DNA of 30,700 nt from Priapulus caudatus (GCF_000485595.1 NW_014577112.1:558261-588960), one strand, 5' to 3'. Counted from the stretch's first letter, positions 19,653 to 29,924 are shown. The notes: generated from the sequence alone by a model not told the origin. Translations and numbers: made by a program.

Positions 19653-20619
19653 TGTACATTCTACACGGATGGGTAGACATAATTAGCATAGTGTGTGGGT
19701 AACACCAACATAATATAACGAAATATAACGAAATATAAGCATATATATATAGATATAATTAGCATGGTGTGCGGTGTAAAATATAACGTATATAAATACG
19801 TGTAATACCGCCTATGCTACAACACAGTTCCTATGCTACAACAGTTGTCCTTGCCGCCTTCCTGTGTTGACTAGCTAGGGAGGATGCAAAGATGTTAGAT
19901 TAACGCCAAAACGGATGGTAGCCAGATACCAGAAAACATTGTAATCTTGGTGGGGCTATTTAACGAGCCCTGGTAGAACAGTACTTTTTAGCACAGGGAC
20001 TTGGAGAGGGACAGAAGACAGCGACCCCTAGTGTGGGATGTAAGATGTAATTAGGTGACAGTTTTGACATATTGTGACACAGTGGTGTCACCTGTTGAGT
20101 GATGCTAAAGCCATTATAGGCACCATAACTGGTGGTGCCACCTAGAATGACGTCACGGGCACACGTCCTATATAAGTAAGAAACCGCCTCTTTTGGAACA
20201 GTAACCCTTTCGCTCGTGCTACAAAGAAGTGTGACCGTGTGTTCTGGTCGTAGTGCGGTACACTACGTGTGTAGTTTAGTGTGCAGAATCTGCCGAATCT
20301 GCGCTTTTCTTTTACCGTGTTTTGTGTGCATATGTAATGAGGCACTATATTTGATATGCGAATATAGCCTTTTATATGGTGAATACTTAATGAGGCACTT
20401 TTATGTGTAAACCAGCCTCAAGCCTCTGTCTATATATATGTGAAGTAAAACTTAATACGTCAACACCACTTCAACTTTTCAGTTTATTTTATGTGCGATT
20501 TCTCCTCAAGTAGTTCTTCAACTAGCGCGACGGGACCTGCGGCTACAAGAAACAAACACAACGCAAGGCTAACCACGAACAATAGCATTATACGATCATC
20601 AGATCTGAGCTAGATTTCA
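19653..20619 (+). mobile_element. X LTR, copy 3 (between two internal regions)
   Basis: Shared with 7755-8708 and 12058-12922. It starts TGTACATTC and ends GATTTCA, followed by a primer-binding site. Length is 967 bp. No polypurine tract precedes 19653, so the start is defined only by where homology among copies begins and may not be the true LTR edge. TGACGTCA (20148) and TATATAAG (20169) form the likely promoter. It serves as 3' LTR for the copy on its left and 5' LTR for the copy on its right. Confidence 0.75.
20148..20176 (+). promoter_or_regulatory. CRE palindrome and TATA box of X LTR
   Basis: TGACGTCA (20148-20155) is a perfect CREB/ATF palindrome. TATATAAG lies at 20169. Copies 1 and 2 have AACGTCAC at the same place, so the full palindrome is specific to this LTR. 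Confidence 0.6.
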
Positions 20620-20638
20620 TTGGCGCCGTTGCGACCAG
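20620..20638 (+). promoter_or_regulatory. Primer-binding site of X retrotransposon
   Basis: TTGGCGCCGTTGCGACCAG begins directly after the LTR 3' end. TGGCGCC-type starts are usual for tRNA-primed LTR elements. Which tRNA is complementary was not determined. The site is lost after LTR copy 1. Confidence 0.6.
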
Positions 20639-20966
20639 GATTCGTGCGGAGGAGAAAGGACAGCATAGCAGCAACAGCACTATATCTGCACTCCGCAAGT
20701 CACCACTCAGCATCACCGTCAACATTAGCGCCAATCGCTATCAAGCAAGCGCCAGTCTTCGCGCCAGAGAACAAGTTGTTGTCAGAGTCGGCAACGCCAT
20801 CGTTGTTAGTGTAAACAACAACGTCTACGGCGAGGGAGCAGCGACACCATCAGGAACAGCAGCACCGGCAGCCCCAACCGTATTTCATCATCAACGCGTC
20901 GTACGACAGAGGGCATACACTAGACTACTGCAGTACGCAACGTATTGCAATCGTCAGCTACGACGA

Positions 20967-21400
20967 CAACAGCAGCAGCATCAACGACAACCGCAGCAGC
21001 AACGGCAACAGCGACAGCAGCTGTATCAGCAGCAACAACAAGAGCAACAGCAACTGTATCAACAACAGCGACAGCAGCTGTATCAGCAGCAACAACAAGA
21101 GCAACAGCAACTGTATCAACAACAGCAACAGCAGCTGTATCAGCAGCGGCAGCAACAGCAACAACAGCAGCAGCCTCAACGACAACCGCAGCAGCAACTG
21201 CACCAGCAGCAGCAACAACAGCAACAGCAGCTGTACCAACAGCAGCAACAGCAGCAACATCAGCTGTATCAGCAGCAGCAGCAGCAACGACAACAGCGGC
21301 AGCATCAGCAGCCGTACCAACGGCAACGTCGGCAGTATCCACAACAGTCACAACGACGACAGCAACACTTGCAGCAGCAACGTCAGCGATTCGCCTTTGA
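20967..21400. repeat. CAG/CAA-rich low-complexity tract
   Basis: About 430 bp of imperfect CAG and CAA triplets, with longer blocks such as CTGTATCAGCAGCAACAAC occurring twice around 21021-21100. This indicates local duplications of 60 bp or so within the retrotransposon leader. Confidence 0.85.
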
Positions 21401-21600
21401 CACTAGACCTCGTACTTTGTTGCGCTTTGATCAGCAGCAACAGGTGAACACCATCATCCATCAGCAGCAACCAGGCGATAACATTACTGCAACAGTACGC
21501 AGAACCTGGTTTCTTGGAGCCAGCCATCCACCGCCAGCAGCATCAGCAACTCCAGCGAGCGAGAATCATCACGTCTGAGCGAGATGCATGTTACTCTTAT

Positions 21601-21606
21601 GTAAGT
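21601..21606 (+). promoter_or_regulatory. Possible splice donor between leader and gag
   Basis: GTAAGT follows CTTAT 22 bases after the leader TGA and 115 bases before the gag ATG. It is kept at 17688 in the other copy. A matching acceptor was not recognised. Confidence 0.35.
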
Positions 21607-21721
21607 ACAACACGATGTGCTCAGTCGTATAGTATGGGGTGGGATTGTATGTTCAAGGCTAAGCAATGATAGTAAATGCTAGTGCTAAGTTTAGTTAAGC
21701 ATTGATAACCCTGTATCTGTT

Positions 21722-22777
21722 ATGGAACCACCGACCAAGGTACCGCATCTTGAAGCGATCACACCGATGTCGCAAATGGACTCTTTGATCAAGGAGGTGC
21801 AGGCGTTGAGTGCATTGAGCACATTTCAGGCGTTTTCGGGTGATGAGAAGTCAGAGATAACCTTTGAGCAATGGCTGATTAATTTGGAGAGAGTTGGTTT
21901 GATAATGGGAGAGTCAGATGACGTACGAAGGGCTCGCTTTGCGCTACGTCTATTGCGTGGAGAGGCAGCTGACTATGCGGCATCCCTACTCACACGGAAA
22001 CCTACGATGGGATGGGTGGAACTCGGTGTACTACTGCGAGAGAAATACGCAGATAGTACAGCCGTAGCCATCTCGCTACAGAAATTCAAGCGAGACAAGC
22101 AAACTCGTCAAGAGGGAGTAGTAGCCTACGCCAAGCGGCTGGAGGTAGACGCAAGACGAGCTTTCGGGATCCACGCTTGGGACGACGTCCACGTGCAGAG
22201 TCGCGTGGTCGATCAGTTCATCGATGGACTGCGAATGGATGCGATTAAGCGAACGCTTATTCGTAACCAACCAGCTACACTGGCAGCAGCTGTGAAAGTG
22301 GCAGTGGGCGAAGCAGCAATCGACCAAGAGGTTAAGCTCCGTAGCACGCGGCATGAAGATGAGGCAATGGAGGTAGACAACGTGGAAGAGACGCCACTCG
22401 TGGAGAAGCAGATTCAAGAGTTGCGAGCAATAGTGTCGGACATCTTGGCACTGGAAACGACACGCACGATGCCGGCACCGCGTGCGTATAACCAGCAACC
22501 GGTTATGCAACCTAGGAACATAGGTACCGCAGCAGGTCCCCAGCAGCAGCATGCAGCCGCAGGGCCGTACAACCCTAGACGGGCACCTGCGCAGTGGTCG
22601 CAGCAGCGACCACCGATTCAGCGTTCCATGGGACCTCAGCCCCCACGGCCTACATTCATTCAGCGGACTGCAAAGCATGGCACGAGAACGCAAGAAACAC
22701 TTTGGTACCGGTCTGGGGCTCTACGTATCCACAACAGCGAGACACGCGCACGCCACTACGATGCGTCAGACATATGA
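21722..22777 (+). CDS. gag: Gag of X retrotransposon, copy 2 (core intact, tail frameshifted)
   Basis: True ATG at 21722 and 351 codons. Gag assembles the virus-like particle of an LTR retrotransposon in the cytoplasm. Order: N region with LIKEVQALSALSTF; capsid-like helices at residues 40-200 (ITFEQWLINLERVGLI, FALRLLRGEAADYAASLL, WVELGVLLREKYAD, FKRDKQTRQEGVVAYAKRLE, VVDQFIDGLRMDAIKRTLI); a Glu-rich coiled stretch (MEVDNVEETPLVEKQIQELR); then a Pro/Gln/Arg-rich tail (PAQWSQQRPPIQRS). Near 22660 the frame shifts, so the last 40 or so residues are spurious. The zinc knuckle is in another frame at 22790-22850 and has lost Cys and His residues. Spacing of the helices fits Ty3/Gypsy-type Gag. 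Protease and pol are absent downstream. Confidence 0.75.
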   Translation: MEPPTKVPHLEAITPMSQMDSLIKEVQALSALSTFQAFSGDEKSEITFEQWLINLERVGLIMGESDDVRRARFALRLLRGEAADYAASLLTRKPTMGWVELGVLLREKYADSTAVAISLQKFKRDKQTRQEGVVAYAKRLEVDARRAFGIHAWDDVHVQSRVVDQFIDGLRMDAIKRTLIRNQPATLAAAVKVAVGEAAIDQEVKLRSTRHEDEAMEVDNVEETPLVEKQIQELRAIVSDILALETTRTMPAPRAYNQQPVMQPRNIGTAAGPQQQHAAAGPYNPRRAPAQWSQQRPPIQRSMGPQPPRPTFIQRTAKHGTRTQETLWYRSGALRIHNSETRARHYDASDI

Positions 22778-22877
22778 ACCAAACAACGAAGCCTATCCTG
22801 TTGCAGGCATGCGGTCGTGCAGGGACACAAGAGTGGGAGACAATGTAGACTCACCTGGTCAGCAGGAAACGCCCGCG

Positions 22878-24175
22878 AGTTCGAATTTTGTTAGGATGAA
22901 GACCGGCAAATAACGCGAGCGGTGTAACGGTAACGTCGATGGTCTCCACACAGGAACGAAAAAACGGGAAAATATGTGACATGCCGAGATGCACAGAGAG
23001 CGCACGCCTGTATCTCACGTTACCACATAGGGAGAATACCGAACGGACTGCCTGATCGAGCCTCGGCGAAGCGCAGGAACCATACGCCTCAATAAGCGAC
23101 GCAGCGGTTTTAAATAGATTAACCCGTTCACAGGTGCGACAGAAAGCTGTGTTATGCGAGGCAAAGAAGTTGCCGAAGGAAGACGAGTCGACGTCACCTA
23201 GACGACGAGGCCTCGACGATTCGGGCGTGCGCCGCGCGCTTGACTCATCGAAGCCTACAGGACACGGGCCCACGCATATAGGCGGGAGTGTAGTGACCAC
23301 ACACACGTAGGAACGCCATCACCAACGTACGTATATTTACGTGTATTAATATGATAATTATTCAGTGGTGGCCGCCTGGCGCAGTATAGAAGATACTGGC
23401 GCATGATGGCGTGATATTCGCATCCCTGGCACAACTATTAGGTCACGACCTTTGCTCCTCATTCTCGCGGTTCAATTATCAGCTGATTCAAAGTGATTGT
23501 ATCTACAGTTTCCGAGAACGGCCGTCTCATCAGATAATTCGACTGGCGCAGCGAAAGGTTTACCAAGCTTCTTTTAGCGTTGAAACTCTTTCTTCGTCGT
23601 CATGCGTGATTACTCGATCGATATTTCCTGACGTTGATATTGCCGGTGTCATATTGATCCCTGGTTTAGGCGGACGGCTTTGAGAGCCCGAGATTTGCAA
23701 GGACAGCGCACAGCAGGTCGGATGGGCGGTGTTGTCAAATGCTTGGCAGGGGCGTAACGGTTTGAAACTACTTGGCCGAGTAAGCAGATCGCCATATCTG
23801 CAGGCGCAGCACGGTTGTTTCACAGTTACCTATCGGCTATGAACCTGACTTTAAAGGCGGTCCCTTGTCGCCTTCTAAATGCGGTAAATGGCTCGGGATT
23901 ACCATTTAAATGCGACGGCGAACTCGACGGCATTGCGACTAACTGAGGCTGATCAATGAGTGCTGATCAACCGGTAAGCCGGCCTTAGGTCGGAGTTGCG
24001 ATTGAGATGGACGCGACTATTGCAACTCACTGCTACTGCGGTCGGCATCGACGCGACTAGTACTGACGAGCGACGAGGCAGCCGACCGACACTGGCAGTC
24101 GCAGAATGGCGTTTACGCTATCCGAAGCGACGAAACTCGCCTATAGTATCGCTGCCCAACCTTATATACCAGGTA
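22878..24175. other. Unassigned DNA between X and the second MITE
   Basis: X homology ends near 22877, after AGGAAACGCCCGCG. A minus-strand frame of about 150 codons (23306 down to 22851, GTG-initiated, with FGNFFASHNTAFCRTCERVN) and a plus frame at 23411-23683 are open, but no family, splice pattern or duplicate supports them. At 23976-23989 AAGCCGGCCTTA matches, inverted, the DNA just beyond the MITE at 27036-27050. Confidence 0.3.
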
Positions 24176-25009
24176 TAAACACGTTCAACGCTGCATGTAA
24201 ACAAATGCAAACTACCGCCCTGTGCTGAGACTTTCGCGTTTTTTCGCTTTAGTCACCTGATTACACAAAATGTTTTGGGGCAGGTTTAATTCATAAGGCT
24301 ATATCAATTATTTACTATAATTGAGCTGGCTAGTACTAACCATATGATATAAACTCTACTGCTCAGGCATCAATAACAACACTCCGAATCTATATACCCA
24401 CCCAGCTGCCCCGTGATCAACATGCAAATCAAACCACAAACTCTCAGACATCAAAAACAACTTACACACCAACCTAGTGTTCAACCCCCCTTTGGCGAGG
24501 TGAACGAGAGAAACAATTACCTTAGCAGGGCTTCGCCTTCAACACTTTTTTTCCAGGTGGCGGCCGGCCCAGCTTGAAGTATGAAGATTCAGGTGGCCAA
24601 TGATTTTTCAGGTGGCCCGGTTGCCTACATTTATTAATAACTTTATTTGTATTGCCTAAACTATGTGGGTTTAATAGTTTGGCAAATTAATGCAAATAAA
24701 CATCAACTGATTTACGACAACCAACAAAGAAAGAACAAACCCCTGACGGTTAAATACGTTTTCCAAATATTAAAAAAGCTTACAGAATCCTCTGGCCAGT
24801 AGTCTTTATTAAGTAGGGGCAGATACTCATGTCAATTAAGATTCAATCAAAACCTGTCCTTCAATCATTCCATGTCAGGTGTGACTCGTCATCTGAACCT
24901 TCTGATCGAAATCAAGAATCAATATTTTCTTTCTTTTTTTATTTTTTTCGGTTCCTGACATGGGGTCACAGATCCATCAGAGTCTGGCTCAGCTGCTGGT
25001 CTATTTTGC

Positions 25010-26190
25010 ACATTCCTCACACCCCTCCCCCTACACCCTCCCCTGTCTCTTCCAGTGTATCATCCCTACACACCTTCCCCCTACGCCCTCTCTGTCTCTA
25101 CATGTGTTTTCATGCCCTACACCCACCCCCCTACACGCCCTCCCTGTCCTACAGTGTAATCATCCCCTACCCCCTTCCCTCTACACCCTCTCTGTTTCTA
25201 CACAGTGTAGTGCATCCCTACACCCTTCCCCCGACAGTGCTACACCCTCTCTGTCTCTGATACAAAGTGTATGCGATCCCTACACTCCCTCCCTGTCGCC
25301 TACAGTGTTATCGATATCCCTACACCCCTCCTCCCTACACCCTCTCTGTCTCTACAAGTGTATCATCCCTACACCCCCTCCCACCCCTACACCCTCTCTG
25401 TCTCTACAGTGGTAATCATCCTACACCCTCCCTCTACACCCTCCTCTGTCTGCACTAACGTGCTATCATCCACTACACCTCCCAACCTACTACCCACCCT
25501 CCCTGTCTCTACAGTGTATCATCCCTACACCCCACTTCCCCCCTAACCCTCTCGTGTCCTCTACAGTATCATCCCTACACCCCTCCCCCATACACCCTCT
25601 CTGTATCTAGCAGGTGAGTCATCGCTAACATCCCGCTTACCATCCCACCTTAACACCATTCGGACGCCTACCCCTAACACCATATCCTGTCTCTACAGTG
25701 TATCATCCTTACAACCCGTCCCTGTTCTCTACAGTTGTATCAATCCCTACACCCCTCCCTGTCTTGCTACAGTGTCTGCATCCCTACGCCCCTCCCCCTA
25801 ACACCCACCCTCGTCTCTACAGTGTATCATCCCTCTACACAATCCCCTCACCCCCTACACCCCATCACACCGTCGTCTCTACAGTTTTCATCATGCCCCT
25901 ACACCCCCTCCCCTACACCTCGCCTGTCTCTACGAGTGTATCATCCCCTACACCCCTCCCCTCCTACACCGCCTCTCTGTCTCTACAGTGTATCATCCCT
26001 ACATCCCCTCCCTCCCTACACCCTCCTCCTCCCTGTCTCTACAGTGTAAACTCAATCCTACACTCCTCGCCTCCTACACCCTCTCTGTCTCTACAGTGTA
26101 TCATCCCAAACACCCTCTCCCACCTACACCCTTCCTGTCGGCTACACGGTAAATCATCCGCTACACCCCGCTCTCTATACATACACTCTG
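25010..26190. repeat. About 40-45 bp minisatellite inside the hAT element
   Basis: More than 25 degenerate units of the type CTACACCCTCTCTGTCTCTA then CAGTGTATCATCC then CCTACACCCC. Unit length varies by many small indels. One strand is nearly free of G. Open frames here are simply the repeat read through and are not genes. Confidence 0.9.
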
Positions 26191-26379
26191 GTATGTACTC
26201 ACTTGTTCTTGAACTCGGTGGAGAATGAATTGCGTGCAAGCGAACACCTACAGCTGATGGGTAAGCGAAATGGATTGCAGGTGGCACTTAACTGTTGATT
26301 TAGGCCAAGTAAAGCATTCTGTTTTCTTGTTGCGATTGACATTCTCAGAACTCTGCTTCCAGAAACCACACGTACAATT

Positions 26380-26525
26380 CACACACGCGTCGCGCACGCG
26401 CACAGTGCATCACACGACACGACTACGTGACACCACACACACACTACGCCCGCGCGCGTACACACGCCACACGCGCACGCGGCACAACGCATATGGACAC
26501 AACGCACACGTACACACCACATTGC
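26380..26525. repeat. Imperfect CACACG/CGCACA tract
   Basis: CA-rich alternating purine-pyrimidine DNA with ACACGC motifs, lying within the hAT element right of the minisatellite. Confidence 0.7.
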
Positions 26526-27040
26526 AATCAGGCAGAGCGTATCAGCATTGCGTAATCATGCGTGTCAGTGTCGCAAAAGAATCTCTCGGTGGAGAATGGA
26601 TGTCTGGACGCGTCAGCCTAAGCGGCTCTTCGTCCGGATACGCGTCGCGTAGGCCACGGCGCTATTTTTATTTGTGGCCAGGCGGGCCACCAACCCGACA
26701 GTTTTCAGGTGCCCGACGCCGTTTCAGGTGCCATTGGCACCCCGGGCCACCGCTTAAAGTCGAGCCCTGCTTAGTCCCCAAACTCCCAATAACGTCCAAA
26801 AAACAGTAAGTATTGTATAGAACTATGTCAATCTAACTACTGGGTGTTTGTACAGTGAGCTGTATGAATTTGTTAAGCGTACAGCCCATGCCATCATATA
26901 GAGAAACATAGCCAAACGTTCCCATTTTTATTTTATATATTTTTAGTTTTTTGCCACGAGTTATACTCGTGTTCGGACGGCCGTGCGTTTGCAGGTCTGA
27001 ACGGAGATATACTCGTCGTTTCCGCGTTGAACGCTGTTAA

Positions 27041-27790
27041 GGCCGGCTTAAGGCTAACTGGGCCCGGGCGAAACATACGAAATTAGGCTAGCGTGAAATG
27101 TTAATGGCGTGAACGTTCGCAGTTCTCCGTGAGGGGTTTCGTTAGCATGTGGTGAGTGGTCGCCCAGAGCTCGTGAAGTCGCGCAGAGCTCGGAAACGAA
27201 CTGGTCATATTAGAATACTATACTTGTCAAAAATACGAGTCATAGAAAATCGATACATTTCCTCGCTTAGTTTCTAGTTGGGCTACTGCCTCATCTGAAT
27301 AAATGGCGATTAGATGTAACAGTGAGCGGTTTCGCGTGTCGCCTGCCAACGCTAAACTCGAACGTCATTAATTCTTGCAAACGTCGGGCAAAATGCCGTC
27401 GCGATACGGTCGGTTTGTGCTGAATCACCGTGCTGAGCGCAAAGTCCCGAGTTAAATTTCATGCACAGAGCGAGCAAAATGCAACACACACGCCAGCAAT
27501 GCACGCCCACGCTATCGACAGCGGCGGCGAGCCGTACTGCGCACGCACGCCACGCACGCACGCACGCGGCACGCACAAGGCACGAACAAGCACGTCTGTC
27601 AATCGTGTCGTCCGATCCAGGCTTCGCCCCCCCTCCCGCCCCGCCGCGAGCGCGTCTTTCGTTCGTTGCCAAGCACAGCGTCGGCAGGCCGCCTAGCGCC
27701 CTCGAGTCGCGTACGTACGGACGGGTCGGTGGCTTTCTACTCGTCGTTACCGCCGTTACATTGTAGCACTGCATTGTATTCACCATACGA
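27041..27790. other. Unassigned DNA beyond the MITE
   Basis: No supported gene. AATAAA at 27297 is a possible poly-A signal without a gene to serve. 27535-27600 has a CACGCACG run, which makes open frames on both strands (27352-27786) look protein-like through Arg/His/Ala strings. Confidence 0.4.
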
Positions 27791-27799
27791 CTGATGACG

Positions 27800-27845
27800 G
27801 ACGAATGGATGGATGGATCGGATGGATGGATGGATGGCAGATGGA
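27800..27845. repeat. GGAT tetranucleotide repeat
   Basis: ATGGATGGATGG units with two interruptions, grading into degenerate GAATGGAT motifs to about 27870. Confidence 0.85.
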
Positions 27846-27974
27846 TGAATAGATGAATGCAATGAATGGATGAAATGAAAGGATACGATTAGCTTAGATG
27901 AGTGTGATAATGGATGAAAATCATGGATAGGGTGTTTCTCTCCAGCACAGACTAGATACAATAAACAATACATA

Positions 27975-28062
27975 ACACACGCACCACACACACACGCACG
28001 CAAGCACCTAGAACGCACACACACATACCACACATACACACACACCACACACCACACACACC
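27975..28062. repeat. CA-rich microsatellite
   Basis: CACACA and CACGCACG runs. The minus strand appears as Val/Cys strings in chance frames. Confidence 0.85.
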
Positions 28063-28374
28063 TGCAACCGTAAGTAAAAAGAGCCCGCAACCACGCAAGC
28101 ACATTGCATATGGCTTCGCTGCCAACCTGAGAAGCTGCAGAAAGAGCACGGCAGGCGAAGCTGATTCACGGAGGTGGGAAGGGCGTGTGTACGCGAGACC
28201 CGGACGATGACGTGATTGCGCCCGTGGCATCGAGAGCACCGGCGCCGCGGCGCGTCTATCAGATCCGTCGTCGCCGTCGCCGTCCCATCGTCGTCGTCCG
28301 GACGTCGTCGTCGCCGCGATTTTGGCGCCGTCAGTTTTACATCCGGTGGGATCCGTCTAGTGGATTGCATGGTG
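28063..28374. other. Unassigned GC-rich stretch with CGT/CGC triplets
   Basis: Contains CGTCGTCGCCGTCGCCGTCC near 28267 and a similar run near 28301. On the minus strand CTTACGGTTGCAG could be a 3' splice site at 28060-28075, but no exon follows that can be recognised. Confidence 0.3.
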
Positions 28375-28540
28375 TTGTGTGTGCGTGCGTGGCGTGCGTC
28401 GCGCGTGCATCGAGTGTGCGTGCGTGCGTGTGGTGAAGTGTGTGCGTGCGTGCGTGCGTGACGTACGTGTGTGTGTGCATCGCGTGCGTGCGTGAGTGCG
28501 ATGCGTCGCGTGCGCGTGCGCTGCGTGTGTGCGTCTGCTG
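28375..28540. repeat. GTGC/GTGTGC tetranucleotide tract
   Basis: GTGCGTGCGTGC units with substitutions, alternating purine-pyrimidine. Confidence 0.8.
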
Positions 28541-28574
28541 CTGGGTGGTGTGTGGTAGTGTGCTTGGCAGCTCG

Positions 28575-29060
28575 CTATGCTGTTTGCTGCTGCTGGAATG
28601 CCTCTGCTGGCTGCTGTTGCTGCTGCTGTGGTGGTAGTGGTGGTGCTGCTGCTGACTGCCTGCTGCTGCTGAGATCGGTCGGTGTGTGGTGGTGCTGGCT
28701 TTGCTTACTGCTACTTCTTGCTGCTGGCTGCTGCTGCAACTGCTGCTGCTGCTGCTGCTGCTGCTGCTTGCTGTTGCTGCTGCTCGGTGGTGTACGTGCT
28801 GGTGCTGGCTGGCTGCTGCTGCTGCTGATGCTGATGGTGGTGGTGGTGGTGCTGCTGTTGCTACTGCCTACTCTCTGGCTGGGCTCTGCTAGCTGCAACT
28901 GAGCGCGGGCTGCTGATGCTGCTGGTGCTGCTACTGCCTATTACTGCTGCTACTGTACTGACTGCTGCTGGCTGCTTACTGCTTGCTAACTGCTCAACTA
29001 CATGCTGGCTACTCGCTGACTCGACTGCTGCTGCTGCTACTGATCTGCCTGCTGCTACTG
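28575..29060. repeat. CTG/GCT-rich triplet tract
   Basis: Nearly 500 bp of imperfect CTG triplets, the purest run at 28741-28770 (GCTGCTGCTGCTGCTGCTGC). Frames on both strands give Gln/Ser/Ala or Leu/Cys homopolymers and are not considered genes. Confidence 0.85.
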
Positions 29061-29277
29061 CTTCCTTGCACACAACGGGCGTAAGCTACTAATGTTTTTA
29101 TGTGTGAAGCGATGTGATGACTGTACAGCGACAGTTTCACTAGATGACGTGTCCGTTTTTATCCCGTTTGGGATTCGCAATTAATTTCGTGCCCTATATT
29201 CGAGAGCGAGAAGCTACGCGCACGGGTGGCGGAATAATGCGTGCGCGGAAGCGTACAGGGTGCAGGGGTAGCCGTGT

Positions 29278-29282
29278 ACGTG

Positions 29283-29313
<31 letters not shown>

Positions 29314-29520
29314 TTGTGTGTGTGTGGTGTGTGTGTTGTGTTGTGGTGTGTCGTAGTGATGCGTGCGTGCGTGCGCGTTGCGAGTAGCGCTTCTGTCTGT
29401 CTGTCTGTGTTTTTTTGTGTGCGTGCGTGCGTGCGTGTGTGCGTCTGTTTGTCTGTCGGTCTGTCTGTGTGTGTGCGCGTGTGGGCGTGTGCGCGTGTGT
29501 GTGTGTGTGTGTGTACATGT
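29278..29520. repeat. GT-rich microsatellite with GTCT and GTGC sections
   Basis: A pure GT run at 29280-29305, then GTGC, GTCT and a second GT run at 29496-29513. It grades directly into the 17-bp minisatellite, which may have grown from it. Confidence 0.9.
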
Positions 29521-29547
29521 GCGTGCGTGCGCGCTCGTGTGTCGTTG

Positions 29548-29886
29548 AACGTATGTGTCTGTGTAACGTATGTGTCTGTGTAACGTATGTGTCTGTGTAA
29601 CATATGTGTCTGTGTAACGTATGTGTCTGTGTAACGTATGTGTCTGTGTAACGTATGTGTCTGTGTAACGTATGTGTCTGTGTAACGTATGTGTCTGTGT
29701 AACGTATGCGTCTGTGTAACATATGTGTCTGTGTACATATGTTTCTGTGTAACGTATGTGTTTGTGTAACGTATGTGTCTGTGTAACGTATGCGTCTGTG
29801 TAACATATGTGTCTGTGTAACGTATGTGTCTGTGTAACGTATGTGTCGGTGTAACGTATGCGTCTGTGTAACGTATGCGTCTGTGT
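29548..29886. repeat. 17-bp minisatellite, 20 copies
   Basis: Unit AACGTATGTGTCTGTGT. Copies start every 17 bases from 29548, except one 16-base copy at 29735. Variants: AACATA (copies 4, 11, 16), TATGCG (10, 15, 19, 20), TTTGTGT (13) and CGGTGT (18). There is no sequence between units, so this is not a CRISPR array. Confidence 0.95.
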
Positions 29887-29924
29887 AACGGCCTGTTTGC
29901 TGATTATTTCTGCGCTCGTGTCGA

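Larger units (their letters stand above)
20586..21578 (+). other. Gln-rich open leader of X retrotransposon, no ATG
   Basis: One frame stays open for about 330 codons from the end of the LTR through the primer site to TGA at 21576. I found no ATG in it. The middle (20967-21400) is a CAG/CAA run with LYQQQ motifs repeating (QQLYQQQQQEQQQLYQQQ). The end reads RFAFDTRPRTLLRFDQQQQ and TWFLGASHPPPAASATPASE. CAR runs suppress stops in several frames, so openness alone is weak evidence of coding. The final 35 codons are outside the run and are kept in the other copy (17543-17665), TGA included. It may be an upstream exon or an untranslated leader. Confidence 0.4.
24526..26769. mobile_element. hAT-type non-autonomous element with 5-bp duplication
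   Basis: Ends CAGGGCTTCG and, inverted, CAGGGCTCGA are typical of hAT. Both ends carry repeated CAGGTGGCC or CAGGTGCC motifs near the termini. CTTAG flanks both sides (24521-24525 and 26770-26774). Comparison with the uninterrupted MITE, which has CTCAG there once, shows that this is the target duplication. Five bases is shorter than the usual 8 bp of hAT, and hAT groups with 5-bp duplications are known. No transposase was found. The middle is a large minisatellite. Confidence 0.75.
24176..27040. mobile_element. piggyBac-type MITE, copy 2, split by a hAT element
   Basis: Inverted copy of 17980-18541. The left end CACGTTCAACGC starts at 24180 after a decayed TTAA (TAAA). The right end reads GCGTTGAACGCTG followed by TTAA at 27037. 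Without the inserted element it is about 608 bp. Subterminal palindromes related to ACGAGTATACTCGT lie near 26956 and 27004. No transposase is present. Confidence 0.8.

Noticed and set aside
20945-21400. Ala/Thr-rich plus frame and Val/Ala or Leu-rich minus frames
   Set aside because: Alternative readings of the CAG/CAA tract; only the Gln frame continues beyond the tract.
17543-22877. Endogenous retrovirus rather than a retrotransposon
   Set aside because: No envelope-like frame or pol was seen; gag and LTR features fit an LTR retrotransposon equally well or better.
22851-23306. Minus-strand frame of about 150 codons
   Set aside because: No ATG start, partly overlaps degraded X gag at its 3' end, no recognised domain; kept only as a remark in the region entry.
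24829-26228. Several Pro/Ser/Thr-rich frames, or a chain of exons with TCTCTACAG acceptors
   Set aside because: The acceptor-like motif is part of the minisatellite unit, donors are lacking, and frames change with unit indels.
23976-27050. Larger transposon with AAGCCGGCCTTA ends around the MITE
   Set aside because: Only 12 bp match, the motif is nearly palindromic, and no further inverted similarity extends from it.
28471-28902. Open frames with Cys/Leu or Gln/Ser runs on both strands
   Set aside because: They come from CTG triplet DNA, which lacks stops in several frames; no domain or start supports them.
29159-29806. Long minus-strand open frame of about 215 codons
   Set aside because: It is the 17-bp minisatellite and GT microsatellite read through; the peptide repeats with the DNA period.
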